A DNA stretch of 64,000 nt from Winogradskyella forsetii (GTDB taxonomy: Bacteria > Bacteroidota > Bacteroidia > Flavobacteriales > Flavobacteriaceae). Position numbers and translations under genes: made by a program. The stretch is taken from NCBI RefSeq assembly GCF_013394595.1, contig NZ_CP053348.1, positions 124,001 to 188,000 on the forward strand. The letters run 5' to 3'. The notes under the pieces were generated by a model that made no database searches, was not told the origin of the DNA, and was given only the letters and a program-made list of their open reading frames with translations. This document shows positions 53,171 to 61,712 of this stretch, in pieces (positions within the stretch are counted from its first letter, which is position 1; the number at the start of each line of letters is the position of its first letter).

Positions 53171-53845
53171 GTGGGCAGTAAAAACAAACAGAAACGCTTT
53201 AGGGAAAATGAAACTTTTCATAATGTTTATCAGCCAAAACGGGAAGAATTGGTCGATGCGACCTACAGGCTTAAAGGCAACTGGAGATCGGAAGTTTTTA
53301 AAAATGATAAGCCCTTAGTTTTAGAATTAGGCTGTGGCAAAGGCGAATACACAGTTGGTTTGGCAAAACGCTATCCTAATAAAAATTTTATCGGTATAGA
53401 CATTAAGGGTGCACGATTTTGGAGAGGTGCAAAAACAGCTATTGAACAAGACATTCCGAATGCAGCATTTATAAGAACCCAAATTGAATTAATTGATCGT
53501 GTTTTTGCAGAAAATGAAGTTGATGAAATTTGGATCACGTTTCCAGATCCTCAAATCAAATATCGACGTACTAAACATAGAATGACTAATTTACAATTTT
53601 TGGAACGCTACAAAAAAGTATTAAAGCCAAGTGGATTGATGCATCTAAAAACAGACAGCGAGTTTATGCACGGTTATACGCTTGGTTTGTTGCATGGCTT
53701 GGGTCATGATGTCTTATATGCCAATCATAACTTGTATAAATTAGAAGGCAGTCCGGAGGATGTTACTGGAATACAGACCTTTTACGAAAATCAGTATTTG
53801 GAGAAAGACAAAGCAATTACGTATATTAGATTCAAAATCAACTAA
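53171..53845 (+). CDS. trmB: tRNA (guanine-N7)-methyltransferase
   Basis: Methylates G46 of tRNA with S-adenosylmethionine. The 224 residues have LELGCGKGEYTVGLAKRYP (about 55-73, SAM motif I), FIGIDIKGARFWRGAK, IWITFPDPQIKYRRTKHRMT (the TrmB signature with catalytic Asp, about 122-141), and LHLKTDSEFM. Translation starts with GTG 53171. The LysE-family gene starts three bases after the stop, so they are co-transcribed. Confidence 0.95.
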   Translation: MGSKNKQKRFRENETFHNVYQPKREELVDATYRLKGNWRSEVFKNDKPLVLELGCGKGEYTVGLAKRYPNKNFIGIDIKGARFWRGAKTAIEQDIPNAAFIRTQIELIDRVFAENEVDEIWITFPDPQIKYRRTKHRMTNLQFLERYKKVLKPSGLMHLKTDSEFMHGYTLGLLHGLGHDVLYANHNLYKLEGSPEDVTGIQTFYENQYLEKDKAITYIRFKIN

Positions 53846-53848
53846 ATT

Positions 53849-54478
53849 TTGAGCATAACTGTCATTTTCTTTCTAGGGCTTTTTGTAGCTATGATCGGAG
53901 TTATTCCACCAGGTTTACTTAATATGACAGCAGCAAAAATAAGCCTAAAGGAAGGTGCAGCTCGTGGCATTATGTTTTCTACTGGCGTTTGCATTGTTGT
54001 GTATGTTCAAACTTACATCGCTGCTATTTTTGCCAGATACTTATCTAATCATCCCGATATTGTTGAGATTCTTCAACGTGTGGCATTTGTAATATTTGTA
54101 TTGATTACCATTTATTTTTTGGTGCTAGCATCGAAGGAAAATGAGCCAAAAAAGGAAGCTGAAATTAGAAGTAAGCATGGCAGGTTATGGCATGGTGTGT
54201 TTTTATCTGCGCTCAACGTGTTTCCTATTCCATACCAAGCCTATATGACCATTACTCTGGTATCTTTTGGTTGGATGAATTTTGAAAAATTGAGCATCGT
54301 TACCTATGTTACAGGTGCAGCAACAGGAACTTTTGTGATGCTTTACTTTTATATTTTCTTTTTCGATAAGATTAAAGACCGAAACTTTACCTCTCAAAAG
54401 AGCATGAATCTGAGTATAGGAATCATTACAGGTATTGTAGCGTTGGTAACTTTTATTAATATTCTAAGGGAACTATAA
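53849..54478 (+). CDS. LysE-family exporter
   Basis: A 209-residue membrane protein with about six helices. The N-terminus SITVIFFLGLFVAMIGVIPPGLLNMTAAKI shows the LysE/RhtB opening (VIPPGLLNMT, about 17-26). A hydrophilic loop (EPKKEAEIRSKHG) lies near 95. The family exports amino acids or small metabolites. It starts at TTG 53849; the next gene's ATG directly follows its stop. Substrate unknown; the MGMT-like neighbour gives no metabolic clue. Confidence 0.88.
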   Translation: MSITVIFFLGLFVAMIGVIPPGLLNMTAAKISLKEGAARGIMFSTGVCIVVYVQTYIAAIFARYLSNHPDIVEILQRVAFVIFVLITIYFLVLASKENEPKKEAEIRSKHGRLWHGVFLSALNVFPIPYQAYMTITLVSFGWMNFEKLSIVTYVTGAATGTFVMLYFYIFFFDKIKDRNFTSQKSMNLSIGIITGIVALVTFINILREL

Positions 54479-54808
54479 ATGAAACCTGAAACACTCGGCT
54501 TTTTCGAAAAAGTATACAAGGTAGCCAAACAAATTCCTTATGGTAGAGTAACGAGTTATGGCGCCATCGCTAAATATTTAGGGGCAGGAAAAAGTGCCAG
54601 AATTGTTGGTTACGCTATGAATGGTTCTCACGGTAAAGATGTGCCAGCGCACAGAGTGGTTAACCGAAAAGGCCTTTTAACAGGAAAGCATCATTTTGAA
54701 GGTACCAACTTAATGCAGCAGCTTTTAGAAAATGAAGGTATTGTGGTGGTTGATAATCAAATTCAAGATTTAGAAGCTGTGTATTGGGATCCCGTTAAGG
54801 AACTTTGA
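54479..54808 (+). CDS. Alkyltransferase-like protein (MGMT family, active-site Cys replaced by Ala)
   Basis: A 109-residue protein equal to the DNA-binding domain of O6-alkylguanine-DNA alkyltransferase. It has QIPYGRVTSYGAIAKYLG (18-35), the Arg-finger block ARIVGYAMNGS, and VPAHRVVNRKG (55-65). Active methyltransferases carry PCHR; here residue 57 is Ala, so it cannot accept an alkyl group. Such ATL proteins (as known from Atl1 and bacterial homologues) flag O6-alkylguanine for nucleotide excision repair. ATG follows directly on the LysE-like stop. Confidence 0.92.
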   Translation: MKPETLGFFEKVYKVAKQIPYGRVTSYGAIAKYLGAGKSARIVGYAMNGSHGKDVPAHRVVNRKGLLTGKHHFEGTNLMQQLLENEGIVVVDNQIQDLEAVYWDPVKEL

Positions 54809-54976
54809 AAAAGTTACTGCTTTACTATATATTTTACTATCAGAATAAATACTTAATGTAATTTCCAGATTTTTATAAATTTCCAGAAGAATTGGAAATC
54901 CACCAGCTCATTTACAAATTAAATCCTTCCATTATACAATTCAATTCTAACACTTCAAATTTTCAACTTTTAGCAG

Positions 54977-54984
54977 TACCTTTG
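54977..54984 (+). promoter_or_regulatory. Candidate -7 box upstream of mrp
   Basis: TACCTTTG, 26 bases before the GTG start. No clear -33 TTTG is visible, so this is tentative. Confidence 0.35.
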
Positions 54985-55009
54985 CATTTAGAATAAATCT
55001 AGATAAGAA

Positions 55010-56146
55010 GTGAAGCTAAATAAACAAGATATACTCAATGCACTCAAAACCATTACAGCGCCTGGAGAAGGTGAAAACATGGTTGATAGTGGTGCAGTAA
55101 CCAATGTTGTTACTTTTGCGGATGAAGTGATTGTGGATATAACCATAAAAAACCCAAGTCTTCAAGCACGTAAAAAGACAGAGGTAGAAATATTGCAGAC
55201 TATTCATAGGGAAGTTTATGAAAAAGCAAAAATAAAAGTCAACATTAAAGTTGATGCTCCTACCAAACCAGTTAAAAACGAAATTAAAGGTAAAGCAATT
55301 CCTGGCATACAAAATATTGTTGCGGTTGCTTCTGGAAAAGGAGGTGTAGGAAAATCTACAGTAACTGCAAATTTGGCGGTCACTCTATCTAAAATGGGAT
55401 TTAAGGTTGGTGTTTTAGATGCGGATATTTACGGGCCATCAATCCCAATTATGTTCGATGTGGCCAATGAGCGTCCACTATCTGTTAATGTAGATGGAAA
55501 ATCTAAAATGAAACCCGTAGAAAATTACGGCGTTAAAATATTATCTATCGGCTTTTTCACGAAACCAGATCAGGCTGTAATTTGGAGAGGACCAATGGCT
55601 TCTAAAGCATTGAACCAAATGATATTTGATGCTGCTTGGGGCGAGTTAGACTTCTTATTGCTCGATTTGCCTCCAGGAACTGGCGATATTCACCTTAGTA
55701 TCATGCAAGCTTTGCCAATTACAGGAGCTGTTGTGGTAAGTACACCGCAGAATGTGGCTTTGGCAGATGCTAAAAAAGGAGTGGCAATGTTTCAGCAAGA
55801 CAGCATTAATGTACCTGTTTTGGGCATCATAGAAAACATGGCTTATTTCACACCTGCGGAACTTCCTGAAAATAAGTATTATATATTTGGAAAAGAAGGT
55901 GCAAAGCATTTGGCAGAAGATTTAAAAGTCCCATTTTTGGGCGAAGTGCCGTTGGTACAAAGCATTAGGGAAGCTGGTGATTTAGGAAGACCAGCCGCCA
56001 TGCAAACCGCAACGCCGATTGAAGCTGCTTTTGAAACCATTACAAGAGAGGTTGTGCAACAAGTAGTCAATAGAAACGAAGCTTTACCAGCTACTGAAGC
56101 AATAAAAATTACCACAATGGCAGGATGTTCTGCTATAAAAAAATAA
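55010..56146 (+). CDS. Mrp/NBP35-family iron-sulfur carrier ATPase
   Basis: A P-loop protein proposed to carry or insert Fe-S clusters. The 378 residues have an N-terminal MIP18/DUF59 domain (1-80; LKTITAPGEGENMVDSGAV), then the deviant Walker A GKGGVGKST (109-117), DADIYGPSIPIMF, LLLDLPPGTGDIHLS, and IENMAYFTPAELPENKYYIF. The usual C-terminal CxxC metal pair (as CPHC) is replaced by PAELPEN; the only Cys is near the end in MAGCSAIKK. Translation starts at GTG 55010. It heads the gene series with nfu, the ferredoxin reductase and ferredoxin. Confidence 0.93.
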   Translation: MKLNKQDILNALKTITAPGEGENMVDSGAVTNVVTFADEVIVDITIKNPSLQARKKTEVEILQTIHREVYEKAKIKVNIKVDAPTKPVKNEIKGKAIPGIQNIVAVASGKGGVGKSTVTANLAVTLSKMGFKVGVLDADIYGPSIPIMFDVANERPLSVNVDGKSKMKPVENYGVKILSIGFFTKPDQAVIWRGPMASKALNQMIFDAAWGELDFLLLDLPPGTGDIHLSIMQALPITGAVVVSTPQNVALADAKKGVAMFQQDSINVPVLGIIENMAYFTPAELPENKYYIFGKEGAKHLAEDLKVPFLGEVPLVQSIREAGDLGRPAAMQTATPIEAAFETITREVVQQVVNRNEALPATEAIKITTMAGCSAIKK

Positions 56147-56160
56147 TAATCCATCATTTC

Positions 56161-56191
56161 CCTTTCCTTTGGAGAGGGTTAGGATGAGGAA
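56161..56191. repeat. Short intergenic hairpin between mrp and nfu
   Basis: CCCTTTCCTTTGGAGAGGGT then TAGGATGAGG. The pyrimidine arm CCTTTCC pairs imperfectly with GGAGAGG, followed by a TAGGNTGAGG tail. It resembles the segment read in frame in leuS at 8677. Confidence 0.45.
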
Positions 56192-56202
56192 ATAAAAAGT
56201 AG

Positions 56203-56445
56203 ATGAGCTCAGAAGAACTTAGATTAAATGTTGAAAAAGCATTAGATGAAATCCGTCCATTTCTGCAAAGTGATGGAGGAGATATCGACTTGTTGTCCAT
56301 TGAGGATGGTAAGTTTGTGAAAGTTCAATTAGTTGGTGCCTGTACATCTTGCAGTGTTAACCAGATGACCTTAAAGTCTGGTGTAGAGATGACCATAAAG
56401 AAATATGCTCCACAAATAGAAAAAGTTATTAATGTAGAAAAGTAA
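56203..56445 (+). CDS. NifU-like Fe-S scaffold (Nfu domain)
   Basis: An 80-residue protein made of a single Nfu domain. It has IRPFLQSDGGDIDLLSIEDG (17-36), VQLVGACTSCSVNQMTLKSG with the cluster-binding CxxC (Cys 47 and Cys 50), and VEMTIKKYAPQIEKV. It would hold a 4Fe-4S cluster for transfer. It lies 56 bases after mrp and 62 before the ferredoxin reductase gene, all on the same strand. This is the shortest usual Nfu form. Confidence 0.94.
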   Translation: MSSEELRLNVEKALDEIRPFLQSDGGDIDLLSIEDGKFVKVQLVGACTSCSVNQMTLKSGVEMTIKKYAPQIEKVINVEK

Positions 56446-56507
56446 TGTGATAGTTGTCACATTCTGAATGAAAATACATTCTTAATTTTGATTTCAATAT
56501 TAAATTC

Positions 56508-57569
56508 ATGATTACAACAGATATACTTATAATTGGCGCTGGTCCAACAGGACTTTTCACGGTTTTTGAAGCTGGACTTTTAAAACTAAAGTGTCATTTA
56601 ATTGATGCACTTCCACAAGCTGGCGGGCAATGTTCTGAGATTTACCCTAAAAAACCGATATACGATATTCCAGCTTATCCAGAAATTTTAGCTGGGGATT
56701 TAACGGAAAAGTTAATGGAACAGTGCAAACAGTTCGAGCCTGGATTCACATTAGGAGAAAGAGCAGAAACCATTGATAAACAAGACGACGGAACATTCAT
56801 TGTTACTACAAATAAAGGTACAAAACACCAAGCTCCAGTCGTGGCAATCGCAGGTGGATTGGGTAGTTTTGAGCCAAGAAAACCCTTAATTCATAATATA
56901 ACCGATTTTGAAGACAATGGTGTAGAGTATATCATTAAAGATCCTGAAATATACAGGGATAAAAATGTTGTGATTGCCGGTGGAGGTGATTCAGCTTTAG
57001 ACTGGAGTATCTTTTTAAGTGATGTGGCTTCTAGCGTCACATTGATTCACAGACGAAACGAATTTAGAGGCCATTTAGATTCCGTAGAAAAAGTTCAAGA
57101 ACTAAAAAATAAAGGAAAAATAAATTTAGTTACGCCTGCTGAAGTTGTTGGTATTGTTGGAGACAAAAAAGTGAAGGCTGTTGTCGTAAAACAAGCGCAA
57201 CATATAGAAAAGGAATTTGAAGTGGAATGTGATCATTTTATTCCATTATTTGGGCTGTCTCCTAAATTGGGACCCATTGCAAATTGGGGACTTGAGATAG
57301 AAAAAAACGCGATTAAAGTTGATAATTCATTGGACTATCAAACGAATATTCCTGGTATTTTTGCTATAGGAGATGTGAATACCTATCCAGGGAAATTGAA
57401 ATTGATTCTTTGTGGTTTCCATGAAGCAACCTTAATGTGCCAAGCCGCTTATCAAATTATAAATCCTGGGAAACGTTATGTTTTAAAATATACAACTGTA
57501 AGTGGCGTCGATGGTTTTGATGGTACGCGAAAAGAAGCACCAAAAGCGGTTGTAAAGGCGTTTGATTAA
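56508..57569 (+). CDS. Ferredoxin--NADP reductase, thioredoxin-reductase type
   Basis: A 353-residue homodimeric flavoprotein. FAD motif GAGPTGLFTVFEAGLL (10-25), second dinucleotide fold VVIAGGGDSALDWSIFL near 155 with SVTLIHRRNEFRGH downstream, and IPGIFAIGDVN near 280. It has no CxxC redox pair of true thioredoxin reductases, so it belongs to the TrxR-like FNR group, which passes electrons between NADPH and ferredoxin. A 2Fe-2S ferredoxin gene follows 162 bases later and is the likely partner. Confidence 0.92.
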   Translation: MITTDILIIGAGPTGLFTVFEAGLLKLKCHLIDALPQAGGQCSEIYPKKPIYDIPAYPEILAGDLTEKLMEQCKQFEPGFTLGERAETIDKQDDGTFIVTTNKGTKHQAPVVAIAGGLGSFEPRKPLIHNITDFEDNGVEYIIKDPEIYRDKNVVIAGGGDSALDWSIFLSDVASSVTLIHRRNEFRGHLDSVEKVQELKNKGKINLVTPAEVVGIVGDKKVKAVVVKQAQHIEKEFEVECDHFIPLFGLSPKLGPIANWGLEIEKNAIKVDNSLDYQTNIPGIFAIGDVNTYPGKLKLILCGFHEATLMCQAAYQIINPGKRYVLKYTTVSGVDGFDGTRKEAPKAVVKAFD

Positions 57570-57731
57570 TAAAAAACTCCTTATTAATTCCTCTGAGGTG
57601 AAAAAAACTTACTCAGTTGAATTTTAAGATTGTCTCGTTGAGGGGACTTTAGGGGTGCAAAATGAAATAATAAAACTAAATTTTGCTCCTAATCGCTTAG
57701 TATCAATTATATGAGTTTCTAAATTATAAAC

Positions 57732-58064
57732 ATGGAACAAGACATAAACATCACAATCATAGACAGAGATGGTGTAAAGCATCAAATTGAAGCGCCAACC
57801 GACATGGCAATGAACCTAATGGAAGTCGTTCGTTCTTATGAGCTAGCTCCAGAAGGCACCATTGGCGTTTGTGGTGGTATGGCCATGTGCGCGTCTTGTC
57901 AATGCTACGTTTTAAGCGATACGGAATTGCCAGAAATGCAAGATGATGAGGAAGCCATGCTTTCCGAAGCGTTTTATGTAAAAGATAACAGCCGTTTAGG
58001 ATGCCAAATTCAAATGACACCAGAAATGGAAGGTTTGGAAGTTGAGTTGGCGCCTGAGGACTAA
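57732..58064 (+). CDS. 2Fe-2S ferredoxin (ISC/adrenodoxin type)
   Basis: 110 residues. Cluster ligands are Cys 47, 53, 56 and 91 (GVCGGMAMCASC and LGCQIQM), spaced C-x5-C-x2-C-x34-C as in adrenodoxin-type ferredoxins. A fifth Cys at 58 is extra. The start VKHQIEAPTDMAMNLMEVVR fits the family. It most likely receives electrons from the preceding reductase and feeds cluster synthesis or oxygenases; mrp and nfu upstream support the former. The 58076 palindrome lies just after its stop. Confidence 0.93.
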   Translation: MEQDINITIIDRDGVKHQIEAPTDMAMNLMEVVRSYELAPEGTIGVCGGMAMCASCQCYVLSDTELPEMQDDEEAMLSEAFYVKDNSRLGCQIQMTPEMEGLEVELAPED

Positions 58065-58075
58065 ATTTCTACGAA

Positions 58076-58093
58076 TCCCGATGGCTATCGAGA
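58076..58093. repeat. Dispersed 18-base palindrome, copy 3
   Basis: TCCCGATGGCTATCGAGA, 12 bases after the ferredoxin stop. It differs from the copy at 11839 only at one central base. Confidence 0.6.
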
Positions 58094-58118
58094 GGAATCT
58101 TATTTTCGAAAAGAATTT

Positions 58119-58562
58119 CTAACAGGTAATGTTCTCTGTAAGGTTATAAAATAGAACTAAAACAATTAGAGGTGTTACGAACAGAAAAATAGAGTATAAG
58201 CTATAATAGCTTTTGTGTTGGATATCGCCAAGGTTTTCTTGATAGAATCCATCTAAAAGCTCTCCTTTATAAAAATGAAATCCCTCTTTTTTTGTAACCT
58301 TTCTAAATATAATCATAACAGTTTTTAAAATTAACAATGTTATAAATGGTGAGAATGTGAAAATTAGACACGTATATCCACATAGGTAATTCCAATCGGT
58401 CGAAACCATCAATATTCCAAATAGACCAATTGAAAAAGAAATTTTGAGGAATTTCTTAAATCGTTTTTTGGTTTTTAAATCTTCCGACAGCGTTATTATA
58501 AAAAAATTTAAAAATCCTGAAAAATAAATTACCATCCAAAAGTATATTTCTAATAATCCCAT
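58119..58562 (-). CDS. Hypothetical membrane protein, four helices
   Basis: A 147-residue protein with four hydrophobic segments (about 5-25, 40-55, 63-90 and 120-140) separated by Lys-rich turns, including DLKTKKRFKKFLK and IIFRKVTKKEGFHFYKGELL. No motif is recognisable. It starts five bases after the metallophosphoesterase stop, so it is probably co-transcribed with that gene and may share its envelope context. The function is unknown. Confidence 0.55.
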   Translation of the reverse strand: MGLLEIYFWMVIYFSGFLNFFIITLSEDLKTKKRFKKFLKISFSIGLFGILMVSTDWNYLCGYTCLIFTFSPFITLLILKTVMIIFRKVTKKEGFHFYKGELLDGFYQENLGDIQHKSYYSLYSIFLFVTPLIVLVLFYNLTENITC

Positions 58563-58567
58563 TTCAA

Positions 58568-59464
58568 TTACTCCGTTTTATAATCAATCAACCGAGTCGG
58601 TCCTTCCAATAAAAAGCGATCAATCTTTAAATTCCCATCTTCAGAGGTTACAATTTGCCATTTTATTAATGAAATCGCTCCATTTTCTATTTCTAGTCCT
58701 GTGATACTTCTTGGATGCACACAACTCCCATCATTAAAATAAGCAATATCGCCAGGTTCAGGGAATCGTGGTCTGTGTGTATGGCCAACAACAGTAATTA
58801 AGTTATTGTTCTCTATAATCCATCGCTTGGTGCGTCGTTCTATTTTTATGAGTTCCGTATAGTTTTTAGCAGGACTTGTAGGATCGGCAATTCCCATCAC
58901 ATTCAAAGGTTTCCAGAGAATGCGGACCATGAAACGACTCCATTTCCAGAATAGAAAATTCCACCAATCGGCTTGATGACCATGGGTTAGAAATAACTCT
59001 TGTTTGGTTTCCGTATGTTCTAAAATAATGCCTTCATGGTATTTAATATCGCAAAATAAGTCTTCATTATGACCTGTTTTTGGGTCAAAAAAAGTGTTTA
59101 GATGTTTCTCAACATATTTTGGATCACGATAAACCATATCATGGTTGCCCCAAATCATATGTAAACGTCCGATATCATGAAATTGTTTCATAAGCATATA
59201 CACATTCTTATGAGCACGAAATATGGATTCAAACGATAGGTTTTCCCATAGTTCATCCCCATCACCGAGTTCGCAATAACTAAAACCTTCAAGAAAATAA
59301 TGCCTTAAAGCATGATAATAGATGTTACGGTTATTCGCAAAATCATCCGCAAAACTGTTGTCGCCACGATGGCAATCGCTAAACAATATAAATTTAGAAG
59401 AATTGTCAAACGGTAGGCGTTTGGCATTTTTGTAAGCACGATCTAATCTCGTTTTAGAGGACAT
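58568..59464 (-). CDS. Calcineurin-like metallophosphoesterase (LpxH-like)
   Basis: A 298-residue two-metal phosphoesterase. All metal motifs are present: FSDCHRGD (29-36), YCELGDGDELW with Asp/Glu (about 60-70), IWGNHDMVY (about 103), FLTHGHQADW (about 156) and VVGHTHRPRF (about 228). The closest well-known relatives hydrolyse UDP-2,3-diacylglucosamine (LpxH) or other lipid precursors, but the motif order alone does not fix the substrate. It lies 29 bases downstream of the SGNH hydrolase on the same strand. Confidence 0.88.
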   Translation of the reverse strand: MSSKTRLDRAYKNAKRLPFDNSSKFILFSDCHRGDNSFADDFANNRNIYYHALRHYFLEGFSYCELGDGDELWENLSFESIFRAHKNVYMLMKQFHDIGRLHMIWGNHDMVYRDPKYVEKHLNTFFDPKTGHNEDLFCDIKYHEGIILEHTETKQELFLTHGHQADWWNFLFWKWSRFMVRILWKPLNVMGIADPTSPAKNYTELIKIERRTKRWIIENNNLITVVGHTHRPRFPEPGDIAYFNDGSCVHPRSITGLEIENGAISLIKWQIVTSEDGNLKIDRFLLEGPTRLIDYKTE

Positions 59465-59493
59465 GGAAAATGTTTCAACTAAAATAGTAAATC

Positions 59494-60207
59494 TTATTCG
59501 ATTTTTATCTCTGCAACAGGAAGCAAGCGTTCCACAAATTTAGTGTATGCCAATTTGGAAGGGTGTAATCCGTCTGAAGCTACGAGATCAGTATTTATTA
59601 AGCCTTGACGTGTAATATCAGTAATGTTCACAAAGGTGATATTTTCTTGATTACAATAATTTTCTGCAAATTCATTATACATATCAATTTCTGAGGATGT
59701 GGTTTCTGGATTTCCACTATTTTGCCCAAATGGCGTAAAGGCATAATCAGGAATGGAAACAACAATAACATTAGCCTTGTCATTTTTAGCTAATTGAATC
59801 GCTTTTGAAACCAATATAGGAAACTCAGTTTCATACAAGGAAAACGGTTTGCCTTGGTATTGATTATTTACACCAATTAAAAGCGTGACTAAATCATAGT
59901 CGTTTGTGAGACTTTCATTTTCTATAGCATTGATAAGGTTGGTAGTTGTCCAACCAGTTTGTGCAATAACCTTAAGATTAAAAGTATCTTCTTCGGAAAA
60001 TTTTGAAATTAAACTATCCTTTAATTGCTCTGGAAAACGACAAGTATTGCAAACACTTTCACCAATAGTATAGCTGTCGCCAAGTGCTAAAATATTATAA
60101 GTAATTGGGTCTGTGATCGCATCTTCTTCAACTGTGATATCGTCATTATTGCAGCATACCACACATAGTAATAAGCCGAAACTTATAGTTTGAAATAATC
60201 TTTTCAT
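59494..60207 (-). CDS. SGNH/GDSL-family lipoprotein hydrolase
   Basis: A 237-residue esterase anchored by a lipoprotein signal (MKRLFQTISFGLLLCVVC with lipobox Cys around 18-19, then CNNDD). The four blocks of SGNH hydrolases are visible: ILALGDSYTIG with the nucleophile Ser (about 46), a Gly-rich SLTNDYDLVTLLIGVNNQYQ in place of GxND, and ASDGLHPSKLAYTKF with catalytic Asp and His near 215-218. Candidate substrates are lipids or acetylated sugars. It heads the leftward run with the metallophosphoesterase. Confidence 0.9.
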   Translation of the reverse strand: MKRLFQTISFGLLLCVVCCNNDDITVEEDAITDPITYNILALGDSYTIGESVCNTCRFPEQLKDSLISKFSEEDTFNLKVIAQTGWTTTNLINAIENESLTNDYDLVTLLIGVNNQYQGKPFSLYETEFPILVSKAIQLAKNDKANVIVVSIPDYAFTPFGQNSGNPETTSSEIDMYNEFAENYCNQENITFVNITDITRQGLINTDLVASDGLHPSKLAYTKFVERLLPVAEIKIE

Positions 60208-60270
60208 ATCTCAATATACGACAATTATAGTGTTTTAGTTTTATGTTGAAGTGCTATTTAAAACATTACT

Positions 60271-60306
60271 AAAAAATGCTTCTCAATATTGAGAAGCATT
60301 TTTTGT
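60271..60306. terminator. Bidirectional terminator
   Basis: AAAAAATGCTTCTC (60271-60284) pairs perfectly with GAGAAGCATTTTTT (60291-60304) around AATATT. It follows the acyl-CoA dehydrogenase gene and lies about 64 bases upstream of the SGNH hydrolase start. Confidence 0.85.
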
Positions 60307-60390
60307 GTGATATATGGCTGAATCCATAGCTGGAAAATTTCGGATTTGCCACGTTTCGTCCGAGCAAAATAATTTGATGTGGCTCAACCA

Positions 60391-61569
60391 CTATTTGAAG
60401 GCATTTAGTCCTGTAATGTCTAAACCAGTAATTAACAAATGAATATCGTGAGTGCCTTCATAAGTAATGACACTCTCTAGGTTCATCGAATGACGCATAA
60501 TCGAATATTCTCCAGTAATTCCCATGCCACCAAGCATTTGCCTGGCTTCACGAGCGATGTTGATGGCCATATCTACATTATTTCGTTTGGCCATTGAAAT
60601 TTGTGCTGAGGTTGCAGTTCCAGCTTCTCGCATAACGCCGAGTCTCCAAGCTAACAATTGTGCTTTTGTGATTTCGGTAATCATTTCGGCTAATTTCTTT
60701 TGTTGCAGTTGAAACTGTCCAATTGGTTTCCCAAATTGCATGCGCTCTTTACTGTATCGCAAAGCGGTATCGTAACAATCCATAGCTGCACCAATTGCTC
60801 CCCAAGCAATACCAAAACGTGCAGAATCTAAACAACCTAGTGGTGCGCCTAATCCCGATTTGTTTGGCAATAAATTTTCTTTTGGCACTTTTACGTTATC
60901 GAAAATAAGTTCGCCAGTTGCGGAAGCTCTAAGTGACCATTTGTTATGGGTTTCTGGTGTGGAAAAGCCTTCCATGCCACGTTCTACTATAAGCCCATGA
61001 ATTCGCCCACTTTCATCTTTAGCCCAAACCACAGCAATTTGACAAAAAGGCGAATTACTAATCCACATTTTAGCACCATTTAATAGATAATGATCTCCCA
61101 TATCTTTAAAGTTGGTAGTCATACCTCCAGGATTACTGCCATGATCTGGTTCAGTTAATCCAAAAGAGCCCATCCATTCTCCAGACGCTAATTTTGGCAA
61201 GTATTTTTGGCGTTGTGCTTCATTTCCATATTTCCAAATGGGATACATTACCAAAGAGGATTGTACGGAAGCTGTGCTACGTACTCCAGAATCTCCACGC
61301 TCAATTTCTTGCATTATAAGACCGTAAGAAATTTGGTCTAATCCTGCACCGCCATATTCTTCTGGAATGTAAGGGCCGAATGCGCCAATTTCTGCTAAAC
61401 CTCCAATAATTGACTTCGGAAATTCTGCTTTTTGAGCCGCTTCTTCTATAATTGGAGACACATCACGCTTTACCCATTCTCTTGCGGCATCGCGCACTAA
61501 TTTGTGCTCTTCAGTCAATAATTCATCAAGGTTATAATAATCTGGTGCTTCGAATAAATCTGGTTTCAT
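60391..61569 (-). CDS. Acyl-CoA dehydrogenase, glutaryl-CoA dehydrogenase type
   Basis: A 392-residue FAD enzyme that removes two hydrogens from acyl-CoA. Signatures are GSFGLTEPDHGSNPGGMTTN (near 135), the second ACAD motif QFGKPIGQFQLQQKKLAEM near 277, QMLGGMGITGEY near 340, and catalytic Glu 371 in ITYEGTHDIH. The LTEPDHGSNP block and the position of the Glu suit glutaryl-CoA dehydrogenase, which also decarboxylates to crotonyl-CoA in lysine and tryptophan breakdown. A saccharopine dehydrogenase gene lies elsewhere in the window, but no direct link is shown. Confidence 0.9.
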   Translation of the reverse strand: MKPDLFEAPDYYNLDELLTEEHKLVRDAAREWVKRDVSPIIEEAAQKAEFPKSIIGGLAEIGAFGPYIPEEYGGAGLDQISYGLIMQEIERGDSGVRSTASVQSSLVMYPIWKYGNEAQRQKYLPKLASGEWMGSFGLTEPDHGSNPGGMTTNFKDMGDHYLLNGAKMWISNSPFCQIAVVWAKDESGRIHGLIVERGMEGFSTPETHNKWSLRASATGELIFDNVKVPKENLLPNKSGLGAPLGCLDSARFGIAWGAIGAAMDCYDTALRYSKERMQFGKPIGQFQLQQKKLAEMITEITKAQLLAWRLGVMREAGTATSAQISMAKRNNVDMAINIAREARQMLGGMGITGEYSIMRHSMNLESVITYEGTHDIHLLITGLDITGLNAFK

Positions 61570-61712
61570 TTGTTGTTTAATTTATGAAAGCAAAAGTAAC
61601 GAAAACGTTTTCAGCTAACAATTTAAATTGTAATTTTAAGTGGATGAGAAAGCTTAAATATTTACTAAAATTTAATAAAAAGATTAGGCTTAATTAAGTG
61701 TGTATGCTTGTG

